Assembly: GCF_009856415.1 (NCBI RefSeq)
Contig: NZ_WMEZ01000004.1
Location: 186,001-250,000 of the forward strand
Source of the DNA: Halobacillus litoralis
Lineage (GTDB): Bacteria; Bacillota; Bacilli; Bacillales; Halobacillaceae
DNA: 64,000 bases
Reading direction: 5' to 3'
In this document: in pieces, positions 1 through 6,986 of the stretch
How the letters are laid out: the number at the start of each line of letters is the position of its first letter
Numbering within the stretch: the stretch's first letter is position 1
Made by a program: the position numbers and the translations under genes
Notes under the pieces: generated by a model
What the model saw: only the letters and a program-made list of their open reading frames with translations
Databases searched by the model: none
Told to the model about the DNA's origin: nothing

Positions 1-759
1 GTCTCCTTGTTCCTTTGTAAGTACGATCCTTTGATAAGCACTCTCTTCCATATGAATGATAGGATCTTTATATAGCTTCTGTTCGAAAGAGAAAGCCATT
101 TCTTCACCAAAAAACAGCCCACCAATGAGAAGAGCCCCAATGATGATTGCCCCTGTCAGATGAATAGAAAACTTTTTAATTTCAGACCGGAATAAATACA
201 AAACCAATACAGCAACAGCTAAATTAATACAAGCAACAAAAAAGGCGCTTTTCACCATACCCATTTGTGGTCTGAGATAGAAAGCAAAAAGGAGACCACC
301 GATCAACCCACCGGCATAATCTGAAAAGAGTACCCTGGCCGTACTTCGGTTGAGCTCGACCCCTATTTCATTTGCCTTTCTGATAAGGATTGGCAACTCA
401 AGACCGGTTAGAGCCCCAATGGTGAATGTTACTAGATATAGGAACAGAGCATCCGTCCCTGCAGGGGCAAAAGCCGTCATACCAAACATTGTGAAGCTTG
501 AAAACCCTCCGATCAGGGCGACCATGTACTCAATCCAAATGAACGTGACAATCAGCCGTTTCATTACTCTTTCACTTATACTCGCACCGATCCCCATCCC
601 GGTAAGGAACAAACTGATCGTCAAGGTGTATTGTTTTACGCCATCACCGAGTATGTACGAACCGAGCGCTCCAAATAACACTTCAAATATAATGCCGCAT
701 ATGGAAACAATGCCTGAGGCCCAGTAAATAAAATGACTCTTTCTAATATTCGCTTCCAC
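1..759 (-). CDS. Membrane-embedded polyamine aminopropyltransferase (spermidine synthase family), 3' end outside window
   Basis: The reading frame is open from a GTG at 759 to the window edge, giving 253 codons without a stop. A TAA stops the same frame directly upstream of the GTG and a GGAG box lies about 9 nt before it, which fixes the start. The visible part is an N-terminal membrane domain of about seven helices (FEVLFGALGSYILGDG, LTGMGIGASISE, ALTGLELPILI, LFSDYAGGLIGG), followed by MEESAYQRIVLTKEQ. That last segment matches the opening of the spermidine synthase catalytic domain, so the domain itself lies mostly beyond the window. Members of this family move an aminopropyl group from decarboxylated S-adenosylmethionine to a diamine. 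It is the last visible gene of a minus-strand operon with PspA, DUF4178, DUF4247 and DUF350. The family is clear; the substrate is not, and the catalytic residues cannot be inspected. Confidence 0.85.
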   Translation of the reverse strand, partial: MEANIRKSHFIYWASGIVSICGIIFEVLFGALGSYILGDGVKQYTLTISLFLTGMGIGASISERVMKRLIVTFIWIEYMVALIGGFSSFTMFGMTAFAPAGTDALFLYLVTFTIGALTGLELPILIRKANEIGVELNRSTARVLFSDYAGGLIGGLLFAFYLRPQMGMVKSAFFVACINLAVAVLVLYLFRSEIKKFSIHLTGAIIIGALLIGGLFFGEEMAFSFEQKLYKDPIIHMEESAYQRIVLTKEQGD

Positions 760-792
760 TTATGTTCACTCCACTTACACTCGTATGTTAAA

Positions 793-828
793 AAGCCACT
801 ATGAGAATAGTTCATAGTGGCTTCTCTC
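793..828 (-). terminator. Terminator or attenuator hairpin between DUF350 gene and aminopropyltransferase gene
   Basis: Two 12-nt arms (793-804 and 812-823) pair perfectly around a 7-nt loop. On the minus strand the hairpin is followed by five T. It sits after the DUF350 stop and before the aminopropyltransferase GTG, so it could lower downstream expression inside the operon. The T tract is short, so partial read-through is likely. Confidence 0.6.
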
Positions 829-844
829 AGTTGGTAGAACGTCG

Positions 845-1240
845 TTATGTAATCGACGCGCCGATTACAAAGGCCAGACCGATCGATACCCCCATCGTAA
901 TGATTCCGACCGCTGTATTATTTTCCTTCAATTTCGTTTCAACAGAAAACTTACGTGTGAACAATTCAAATAAAAGGTAGGCAATCATTTGGAGGACAAC
1001 TCCGTACGCTCCCCAAATCAATGTATCCCATACAGTAAAACTATGATAGATTGCAAACGACAGGACAATACAGATGCCGATGATTTTTCCTGCTATGGAC
1101 ATCGCAACGGCCTGATTCCCTTGCTTTACCTCTTCCCAATCCTTATACTGCCTGGTTAACCATTCGAAGATAACCAATCCAAGAACAACAATTACAATCG
1201 CCATCACAAAATATCCTAACGTAGCCAAAAATGGTTCCAT
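845..1240 (-). CDS. DUF350 family four-helix membrane protein
   Basis: This 131-residue protein has four hydrophobic segments (about residues 5-27, 47-65, 73-92 and 108-129) separated by short charged loops, the usual DUF350 size and topology. The loop motif LTRQYKDWEEVKQGNQAVA and the NNTAVGIITMGVSIG repeat-like second half are typical of the family. The start ATG has an AAGGAGG box 8 nt upstream. It begins 14 nt after the DUF4247 stop, so the two are probably co-translated. DUF350 proteins are known mainly by association with PspA-like and polyamine or glutathionylspermidine enzymes; no biochemical activity can be read from the sequence. The family call is firm, the function is unknown. Confidence 0.85.
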   Translation of the reverse strand: MEPFLATLGYFVMAIVIVVLGLVIFEWLTRQYKDWEEVKQGNQAVAMSIAGKIIGICIVLSFAIYHSFTVWDTLIWGAYGVVLQMIAYLLFELFTRKFSVETKLKENNTAVGIITMGVSIGLAFVIGASIT

Positions 1241-1254
1241 AATAATGACCTCCT

Positions 1255-1926
1255 TTATTTTCCTGTACCAGGGCCTCCACCACGGTTCGAAGACCCTCTC
1301 ATAGAAGTGGTGCCGCCTGAATTATAATTTCCGTACATCCCATATCCACCATAACAGTTCCCCGTTTGTTGGCAATTCGCCCTGCGACGTTCATACCAGT
1401 CGTTAGACCCCAATGATCGGTTCAGAATAGATCCTAAGAATAAACCACTGAAGAAACCGGGAGAATAATGATTCCTCACAAAATCATCGGATGCAAGTTC
1501 AATTGTTATCACTCCAGGTTCCTCTGTACTTTCCTGGAGAATTACAAAATGATCAGGATAAATCAGGGCTTGCTTATTTTCCTGCCTTTCACTTATTTCT
1601 TCTGGGGAAATAGCTGAGGTCAAAGAATCTGACACCTCGGTTAACGTCAATTCTTTTGTCATATAAATTCTTGAAATGCCCTGATCGGATCTGACCGTAT
1701 CCAAGAGAGGGAAATGATCCTGAATCAGTGATTCGATATCGTTGGCGTCCGAATTTTCTAATCCACTCAGAATCTCTGACCGATCCGGCTCTGAAGGCAG
1801 TTCACCATATGTATCTTCGGTATAAGAACCTGACATCCCTCTTTGGTCATTTCCTCCGAATGCATTGAACAATAAGAAAAAGGCAATGATTCCTACGACT
1901 ATGATCCCTGCATAATCTTTCAACAT
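1255..1926 (-). CDS. DUF4247 domain protein, membrane anchored
   Basis: The protein of 223 residues starts at ATG 1926, preceded by GGAAGGAGG; a longer frame up to 1992 has no ribosome site. Residues 6-21 form one hydrophobic anchor (IIVVGIIAFFLLFNAF). A soluble extracytoplasmic domain of about 130 residues follows (LIQDHFPLLD, SRIYMTKELTLTEVSD, YPDHFVILQES), typical of DUF4247. The C-terminal 50 residues turn into a Cys-, Tyr-, Asn- and Gly-rich tail (NCQQTGNCYGGYGMYGNYN) ending in GGGPGTGK. It is the third gene of the PspA operon. The tail could bind a surface or form disulfides, but this is speculation. The family call rests on context and the central motifs. Confidence 0.75.
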   Translation of the reverse strand: MLKDYAGIIVVGIIAFFLLFNAFGGNDQRGMSGSYTEDTYGELPSEPDRSEILSGLENSDANDIESLIQDHFPLLDTVRSDQGISRIYMTKELTLTEVSDSLTSAISPEEISERQENKQALIYPDHFVILQESTEEPGVITIELASDDFVRNHYSPGFFSGLFLGSILNRSLGSNDWYERRRANCQQTGNCYGGYGMYGNYNSGGTTSMRGSSNRGGGPGTGK

Positions 1927-2052
1927 ACATCCTCCTTCCATACAACAAAGGCTCAGGGAACACTGAGCGCTAGAGTCGGGTACTGCTGTCACTATTAAAC
2001 AAACAATCCATCCACAACTCGGACTTTGTTATTTTTCTAGAACATAAATAGC

Positions 2053-2078
2053 CGTGCCTGACCACATGGCCAGGCACG
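2053..2078 (-). terminator. Inverted repeat after the pspA-like gene
   Basis: Arms of 8 nt (2053-2060 and 2071-2078) pair perfectly, with three further pairs inside. It lies between the PspA-like stop and the DUF4247 start. The following minus-strand sequence is only weakly T-rich, so it may be an RNA-processing or partial-attenuation hairpin rather than a full terminator. Confidence 0.4.
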
Positions 2079-2093
2079 AATGTTGGACCAGAA

Positions 2094-2765
2094 TTACTCT
2101 TTGTTCATTTTCTTCTTCAGTGCTTCTAACTCACTGTCAACACTATCTTTATTATCCAAATCTTCGAACTCATCGTCTAAGGAGCGGCTCTGTGAAGACA
2201 TATCCTCACTCGTTTCAGCTTCAGCTTCATAGTGCATCACTTTTTCTTCCATACGATCAAAGCCTTGTCGTGATTCATCGCCACCAATGTTAGACATGGT
2301 ACGGTTCATTTTCGTGCGCGTTTTGGCAGACTCGGCACGTGCTTTCAAGGAATCTTTCTTCAGCTTCATTTCCTGATATTCTTTTTTCATTTCGTCTAGC
2401 TTTTGACGAAGGTTATTTGCATCCTGCTGCGCACGCTCCCAAGAAGCTTTGAATTGATCTGCTTGATCTTGATGATTCTTTTTATCTTCAAGGGCACGGC
2501 GAGCCAAATCTTCATTTCCTGCTTCAATGGCTTTCTCCGCCTGCTGCATGCGCTTATCGACAAGAGCCTGGGAGTCATCGTATTTTCGTTTCAACATTTT
2601 TTCATTCGCAATCTGCTTCGCTACCGCACTTTCGGCTTCACGGATGTCATTCTCCATATCGCGCATGAATTGATCAAGCATTTTCACCGGATCTTCTGCT
2701 TTATCCAACATGGAATTCAACTCAGAACCAACGACTGTTTTTACACGGTTAAAAAATTTAAACAT
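2094..2765 (-). CDS. PspA/IM30 family membrane-stress protein
   Basis: A 223-residue, almost entirely helical, highly charged coiled-coil protein beginning MFKFFNRVKTVVGSELNSML, the amphipathic first helix of PspA/IM30 (ESCRT-III-like) proteins. The MLDQFMRDMENDIREAESAVA segment and long KxxxQAxKAIEAGNEDLARRAL heptads fit the family. Length equals the usual 220-230 residues. Such proteins polymerise on damaged membranes and limit proton leakage. An AGGAGG box precedes the ATG. It is second in an operon headed by DUF4178 and driven by a sigma-W-like promoter. No partner PspB/C or LiaI-like gene is visible; DUF350 and DUF4247 take that place. It is likely a paralogue dedicated to this operon, so no gene symbol is given. 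Confidence 0.9.
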   Translation of the reverse strand: MFKFFNRVKTVVGSELNSMLDKAEDPVKMLDQFMRDMENDIREAESAVAKQIANEKMLKRKYDDSQALVDKRMQQAEKAIEAGNEDLARRALEDKKNHQDQADQFKASWERAQQDANNLRQKLDEMKKEYQEMKLKKDSLKARAESAKTRTKMNRTMSNIGGDESRQGFDRMEEKVMHYEAEAETSEDMSSQSRSLDDEFEDLDNKDSVDSELEALKKKMNKE

Positions 2766-2777
2766 TTTTCTTCCTCC

Positions 2778-3290
2778 TTATTTTGAACCTGCTAAGATTT
2801 TGATTTCATATGCCTCAATGTCATATCCAACACTTGCTTCTACCTCACTGCCCCATGATTCAAGGCTTACATACGTTTCTTCATCTTCAGAAATATACTC
2901 CGCATATCGGGAAGTACGCCCATTGATGTTTTTGCTTCTTCCTTCACCCGTCACGCGTGCTTCTCCTTCTTCTTCTTTAAAGAAGGTTTGACCCTCATAT
3001 TCGAGTTTTTTTGGGAAGGGCAAGGATACAGGAAGTTTAACCGTCTCATATACCCCTAATTCCAGTTCATCATCCATTTCAGCAGCCAGCCATTTCGTTT
3101 GATTCCCTTCTAATAACTGATAAGAGAACCACTCGTAACCACCGTCCCGATAGGTTATTTTCCCAACAACTTCATAGTCCACAAGATCGTACGTGACAAT
3201 GTCACCGACTTGGATATTCAACGGTGTTCGCTCTTTCACTTCTGGTGCCTGCTTCTCACTTTTCGAAAACAATCTAGAAAAGAAACCCAA
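2778..3290 (-). CDS. DUF4178 domain protein, first gene of the PspA operon
   Basis: This 170-residue soluble protein starts at a TTG with GGAGAGGTG upstream. The first residues (MGFFSRLFSKSEK) look like a short amphipathic membrane-contact helix. The rest is beta-rich: IQVGDIVTYDLVDYEVVGKI, then YEWFSYQLLEGNQTKWLAAE, VTGEGRSKNINGRTSRYAEY and YVSLESWGSEVEASVGYDIE, the two-lobed layout of DUF4178. It lies 12 nt before the PspA-family gene. DUF4178 is repeatedly found with PspA, DUF350 and polyamine enzymes; a ligand-binding or scaffold role is inference. No catalytic motif is visible. Confidence 0.8.
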   Translation of the reverse strand: MGFFSRLFSKSEKQAPEVKERTPLNIQVGDIVTYDLVDYEVVGKITYRDGGYEWFSYQLLEGNQTKWLAAEMDDELELGVYETVKLPVSLPFPKKLEYEGQTFFKEEEGEARVTGEGRSKNINGRTSRYAEYISEDEETYVSLESWGSEVEASVGYDIEAYEIKILAGSK

Positions 3291-3332
3291 ATCTTCACCT
3301 CTCCTTCAACTGTGACCCTGTGTACCTGTATG

Positions 3333-3359
3333 TACGTGTCGTGTTCTTAAAAGGTTTCA
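3333..3359 (-). promoter_or_regulatory. Sigma-W-like (ECF) promoter for the DUF4178-PspA operon
   Basis: Read on the minus strand, TGAAAC (3359-3354) is followed by a short T run, a 17-nt spacer and CGTA (3336-3333). This matches the sigma-W pattern of TGAAAC, about 16 nt, CGTA. The predicted start lies about 35 nt before the DUF4178 start codon. The match to a membrane-stress regulon suits the PspA operon. Confidence 0.7.
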
Positions 3360-3451
3360 CTTTTTTCTTTTTATTTTACGCAGGTTCCTAAAGAATCTCA
3401 AATCCTTGGCCTTTTCTTGTTTTTTTTCATTTTTTTCTGTTCTTTGATTCT

Positions 3452-3478
3452 TTGTTTTTTCTGAAAAGAGCGTATAAT
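3452..3478 (+). promoter_or_regulatory. Sigma-A promoter for the BASS transporter
   Basis: A perfect TATAAT lies at 3473-3478 with a weak TTGTTT at 3452-3457 (15-nt spacer), about 35 nt before the start codon. Confidence 0.55.
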
Positions 3479-3512
3479 CAGAAAATATATTTTCCATAAG
3501 GAGTTGAAGCAA

Positions 3513-4481
3513 ATGAAAACATTAGAAAAAGTGAGTCAATTTGCAGGGAGTACCTTCGCAGTCTGGGTCCTCCTTTTTGCAGCTTTATCTTTTTACCTTC
3601 CAGAAGGATTTACGTGGATAGCCCCATATATTGTTCCCTTATTAGGAATTATCATGTTCGGGATGGGTTTAACTTTATCTAAACAAGACTTCCAGGAGGT
3701 ATTCAGAAGACCGAAAGATGTCGCAATCGGTGTGGGAGCACAGTTTACACTTATGCCGCTTCTCGCCTTTCTATTAGTGACGATCCTTCCCGTTTCACCC
3801 GAAGTAGCGGTGGGTGTCATTCTTGTGGGATGTTGTCCAGGAGGGACTTCCTCCAATGTTATGACCTATCTATCCAAAGGCGACACCGCTCTTTCCGTTT
3901 CAATTACAGCCGTATCAACTCTGTTGGCCCCTCTCTTCACCCCTTTACTTGTTTGGGTGTTTGCAAGCCAGTGGCTTCCAGTTTCCGCAGGAGCCCTATT
4001 TGTCTCCATTGTTAAGATCGTCCTTATACCGATCATTCTAGGTCTTATCGTTCAAGCTATTTTCAAGAAAAAAGTACAAGCGGCAGTCAAGGCCCTCCCA
4101 CTTGTATCGGTTATTAGTATTGTAGCCATTGTAGCTGCCGTCGTAAGTGTCAATCAGTCTCAAATCGCCGAGACAGGGGCCGTCATATTCTCAATCGTTG
4201 TCGTTCATAACATTCTCGGTTACTTAGCTGGCTATGGTTTAGGGAAATTGTTCAACATGGAGCCGCCAAAGCAACGAGCGATTTCCATCGAGGTCGGCAT
4301 GCAAAACTCCGGACTCGGTGCGTCTCTCGCAGCTGTGCACTTCAACCCGCTCGCTGCTGTACCGAGTGCTATTTTCAGTGTTTGGCACAACATTTCCGGT
4401 CCAATCATTGCAACCATCTTTAGAAAACAGAAGGATGCAGATATAAAAGAGATAAACCAAAACCATAGCAAATCGGCTTAA
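3513..4481 (+). CDS. Bile acid:sodium symporter (BASS) family transporter
   Basis: A 322-residue integral membrane protein with about ten hydrophobic helices. The segments MFGMGLTLSKQDF, VGCCPGGTSSNVMTYLSKGDTALSVS and SIEVGMQNSGLGASLA are the conserved crossover and sodium-site motifs of the BASS family. These carriers import organic anions with Na+. The ATG at 3513 is chosen because AAGGAG lies 9 nt before it; an upstream in-frame TTG at 3504 abuts that box. The gene is monocistronic, divergent from the PspA operon, with its own TATAAT. The substrate (bile-acid-like, pantoate, keto acid or other) cannot be told from sequence. Confidence 0.9.
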   Translation: MKTLEKVSQFAGSTFAVWVLLFAALSFYLPEGFTWIAPYIVPLLGIIMFGMGLTLSKQDFQEVFRRPKDVAIGVGAQFTLMPLLAFLLVTILPVSPEVAVGVILVGCCPGGTSSNVMTYLSKGDTALSVSITAVSTLLAPLFTPLLVWVFASQWLPVSAGALFVSIVKIVLIPIILGLIVQAIFKKKVQAAVKALPLVSVISIVAIVAAVVSVNQSQIAETGAVIFSIVVVHNILGYLAGYGLGKLFNMEPPKQRAISIEVGMQNSGLGASLAAVHFNPLAAVPSAIFSVWHNISGPIIATIFRKQKDADIKEINQNHSKSA

Positions 4482-4512
4482 AAAAACCATTAGCGATCAA
4501 TATTCCACAAAT

Positions 4513-4803
4513 GCTCCCTATTCTTGAAGACTGAGTTACGAGATGAATGGGGAGTTTAACCTCACACTCACAGCAAGGGGGGATAGCTACTGATCCGAGA
4601 AGTGGTTTCGAGCACTGAATATGATAAAGGGCGGAGGGAAACGGTGAGAAACGGTGAGTCCTATGGGGTGTACGGGACAGCTGAGACCCCGAAAGGCGTA
4701 ACCTGAGGAGGCTCAGCGCCCGCCCCATGGAAAGCCAACTGTTTCCATCAGCCCCTAAACTCCCACAAAAGTCCAGATATAAAGGCTTACCCAATACTGC
4801 CAT
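4513..4803. repeat. Interspersed MITE-like element, copy 1
   Basis: Non-coding interval between the BASS gene and ald. The left end (TATTCTTGAAGACTGAGTT) and the right end (CTCCCACAAAAGTCC ... ACTGCCAT) match the two end types found at five other loci in the window. The inner part carries the family core in minus orientation: GGCGGAGGGAAACGGTGAG near 4630, GAGACCCCG, GAGGAGGCTCAGCG and CCCATGGAAAGC. No ORF of its own is credible. Confidence 0.75.
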
Positions 4804-4830
4804 ATTGCGTAAGAATGGTTTAGGGAATAT

Positions 4831-4866
4831 GAAAAAAGCGTGGACATGGTGTCCGCGCTTTTTCAT
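4831..4866 (-). terminator. Rho-independent terminator of ald (bidirectional shape)
   Basis: Arms 4831-4846 and 4850-4864 pair over about 15 positions with one G-T pair and a 3-nt loop. T runs lie on both sides. It directly follows the ald stop on the minus strand. Confidence 0.85.
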
Positions 4867-4870
4867 ATCA

Positions 4871-5989
4871 TTATTTATTTAAGAGTTGATTCGCTTCTGT
4901 ATATTCAAGACCTTGAGCTTCTGCTACTGCTTTGTAGGTCACATGTCCATCAAGCGTATTAAGGCCTTTATAGAGCGCCTCGTTTTCTTGACAAGCCCTC
5001 ACGTACCCTTTATTCGCTAACTGAAGAGCGTAAGGAATTGTTACATTTGTTAACCCGATCGTGGACGTCCTCGGCACGGCTCCCGGCATGTTTGCTACTG
5101 CATAGTGAAGCACCCCGTGTTTTTCATAAGTGGGGTCATCATGAGTGGTGATTCGATCAGTGGTTTCGAAAATGCCTCCCTGGTCGATGGCTACATCAAC
5201 AATAACAGATCCTTCTTTCATTGATTTGACCATATCTTCCGTAACAAGGCTAGGTGCTTTTGCTCCTGGAATAAGCACAGCTCCAATAACAAGATCAGAC
5301 TCCTCCAAGGCCTCCTGAATATTGAGCGGGTTTGACATTAAGGTGTTGATATCAGAACCAAAGATATCATCAAGTTGGCGCAAACGCTCAGGGTTAAGGT
5401 CAATGATGGTGACATCCGCTCCGAGTCCCATGGCGATTTTAGCGGCATTCGTTCCTACAACGCCTCCACCGATAACTGTGACTCTCCCGCGTCTTACACC
5501 AGGGATCCCCCCTAATAAAATTCCTTTTCCGCCTTTTGATTTTTCAAGATATTGAGCACCGATTTGGGAAGCCATCCTTCCTGCTACTTCACTCATCGGT
5601 GTTAAAAGCGGTAAGGACCCATTCGGCAATTGGACGGTCTCGTATGCAATAGAAATAACCTTCTTATTTACAAGAGCTTTCGTTAATTCCGATTCGGGAG
5701 CTAAGTGCAAGTAAGTAAATAAGATTAATCCTTCATAAAAAAATTTGTACTCTTCTGGAACAGGTTCTTTCACTTTCATGACCATTTCCTGACTCCATGC
5801 GTCCTGTGCTGACCCAACAATTGCAGCACCAGCTTCTTTGTACTGATCATCGGTGAATCCTGAACCTGATCCTGCGTTGGTTTCTACAAACACTTCATGC
5901 CCTGCATTGGTTAAGCTCACCACCCCCGCAGGCGTCATCGCTATACGATTCTCATTATTTTTCACTTCTTTTGGTACTCCTATTTTCAC
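4871..5989 (-). CDS. ald: Alanine dehydrogenase
   Basis: Ald oxidatively deaminates L-alanine to pyruvate and ammonia with NAD+. The 372-residue protein begins [20 protein letters not shown], the standard N-terminus; the GTG at 5989 is therefore preferred over an ATG 31 codons upstream, and GGAGG lies 10-12 nt before it. The Rossmann motif [20 protein letters not shown], the substrate-binding [12 protein letters not shown] segment, the YLHLAPE segment with the catalytic His, and [16 protein letters not shown] are all present. Length fits the 370-378 residues of the family. It is a single-gene unit with a strong terminator and an extended -10 promoter overlapped by an 18-bp palindrome. No adjacent AdeR-type activator is present. 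Confidence 0.96.
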   Translation of the reverse strand: MKIGVPKEVKNNENRIAMTPAGVVSLTNAGHEVFVETNAGSGSGFTDDQYKEAGAAIVGSAQDAWSQEMVMKVKEPVPEEYKFFYEGLILFTYLHLAPESELTKALVNKKVISIAYETVQLPNGSLPLLTPMSEVAGRMASQIGAQYLEKSKGGKGILLGGIPGVRRGRVTVIGGGVVGTNAAKIAMGLGADVTIIDLNPERLRQLDDIFGSDINTLMSNPLNIQEALEESDLVIGAVLIPGAKAPSLVTEDMVKSMKEGSVIVDVAIDQGGIFETTDRITTHDDPTYEKHGVLHYAVANMPGAVPRTSTIGLTNVTIPYALQLANKGYVRACQENEALYKGLNTLDGHVTYKAVAEAQGLEYTEANQLLNK

Positions 5990-6065
5990 CGCAACCCAAC
6001 CTCCTTGTTCCACACAGAAATATGGATACTTCTTATAATGCGATCTTCCAACAAAATTAAAGATT

Positions 6066-6089
6066 AATGAAAGCCCTTTCATTGTAACA
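6066..6089 (-). promoter_or_regulatory. ald promoter -10 with overlapping 18-bp palindrome
   Basis: An extended -10 (TGTTACAAT, 6089-6081, minus strand) lies about 90 nt before the ald start. A perfect palindrome with arms AATGAAAG and CTTTCATT (6066-6083) overlaps the end of the -10 and the expected start point. The position is that of a repressor operator; the regulator is unknown. Confidence 0.5.
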
Positions 6090-6140
6090 AATCTTTTCCA
6101 TGTGATGAAGATACTCTAAAATTCGACTGCTCACAATCCT

Positions 6141-6899
6141 TTACCGGAACCTGTGAATAACATCCAGACCTCCAGTAACTTCATAAATTGTACCTGTAAT
6201 CATATCCGAGTCTTCTTGACATAAAAAATCAATGGTTCGGGCTACATCTTCTCCTGTTCCAGGCCTTCCAATCGGAGTTTCCTCGTCTTTACTTTTTCTA
6301 CTCACCTCAATTGAAGATTCTTTCCACTCTCCGGTTATGTTTCCCGGACAAATCATATTTGATGTGATGCCATATTCCGCTTCTTCATAAGCAATGGTTT
6401 TAGTCAGGGATACAAGGCCAACTTTTGCTGCAGCAAATGCAGAGCGATAGATCCAGCCTGAAGCCGATTGTGCTCCCTGGAACCCATAATTAATGATCCT
6501 GCCGAAATTTTGCTTTCTCATATATGGAACAGTGGCCTTCATAAGGTGAAACACAGCATCAAGATTTCCTCGAATCATCGAGTTCCATTCTTCCTCTGTG
6601 TAATCCATCAGTTTTTTTCGTTCAAAAATATAAGGTCCTGCGTTGTTAATTAAGTAGTCCACTCTACCAAAGCGCTTGAATGCTTCTTCTGTAAGGCGAT
6701 GGATATCTTCTTTGACTGTCATGTCAGCCTGTATGATTTGAATTCTGTCATGATCACCTGGAAAATCATCAAGTAATGTGAGGGCTTTCGTTTCATCATT
6801 TCTATATGTAACGGTTATGGAATGATTTTGTTTCAGCATGTGCTCAGCTACTTTCCTCCCCAGCCCCTTGGTTCCAGCTGTAATCAGTGCATGTCTCAT
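6141..6899 (-). CDS. ytkK: Short-chain dehydrogenase/reductase-like protein YtkK
   Basis: The 252-residue protein has the SDR fold: cofactor motif TAGTKGLG (residues 7-14), LINNAGPY (84-90) and a C-terminal MITGTIYEVTGGLDVI. It resembles B. subtilis YtkK and starts with MRHALITAG after a strong AAGGAGG box. The usual YxxxK active site reads FAAAK, so Phe155 stands where the catalytic Tyr belongs, and no Ser lies 13 residues earlier (Gly142). The protein may bind a nucleotide without classical reductase chemistry, or use another residue such as Tyr151. It is divergent from the NCS1 permease gene. Family assignment is firm, activity open. Confidence 0.85.
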   Translation of the reverse strand: MRHALITAGTKGLGRKVAEHMLKQNHSITVTYRNDETKALTLLDDFPGDHDRIQIIQADMTVKEDIHRLTEEAFKRFGRVDYLINNAGPYIFERKKLMDYTEEEWNSMIRGNLDAVFHLMKATVPYMRKQNFGRIINYGFQGAQSASGWIYRSAFAAAKVGLVSLTKTIAYEEAEYGITSNMICPGNITGEWKESSIEVSRKSKDEETPIGRPGTGEDVARTIDFLCQEDSDMITGTIYEVTGGLDVIHRFR

Positions 6900-6930
6900 C
6901 TTTCCATACCTCCTTCCGTCTCTATTATTG

Positions 6931-6959
6931 TTTACACATGTGTCGCCTTTCTGTACAAT
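6931..6959 (+). promoter_or_regulatory. Sigma-A promoter for the NCS1 permease
   Basis: TTTACA (6931-6936), a 17-nt spacer and TACAAT (6954-6959). The transcript would start near 6966, leaving only about 20 nt of leader before the TTG start. Confidence 0.7.
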
Positions 6960-6986
6960 GATTGGGTCAGAAAGGACGTGAACGTT

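Noticed and set aside
350-727. Plus-strand ORF of 125 residues
   Set aside because: It is the reverse-frame shadow of the membrane aminopropyltransferase, whose frame is open to the window edge and shows clear family motifs.
4420-4866. Minus-strand ORF of 148 residues over the end of the BASS gene and a repeat
   Set aside because: It runs through a repeat element and the ald terminator, lacks a ribosome site and has no protein-like pattern.
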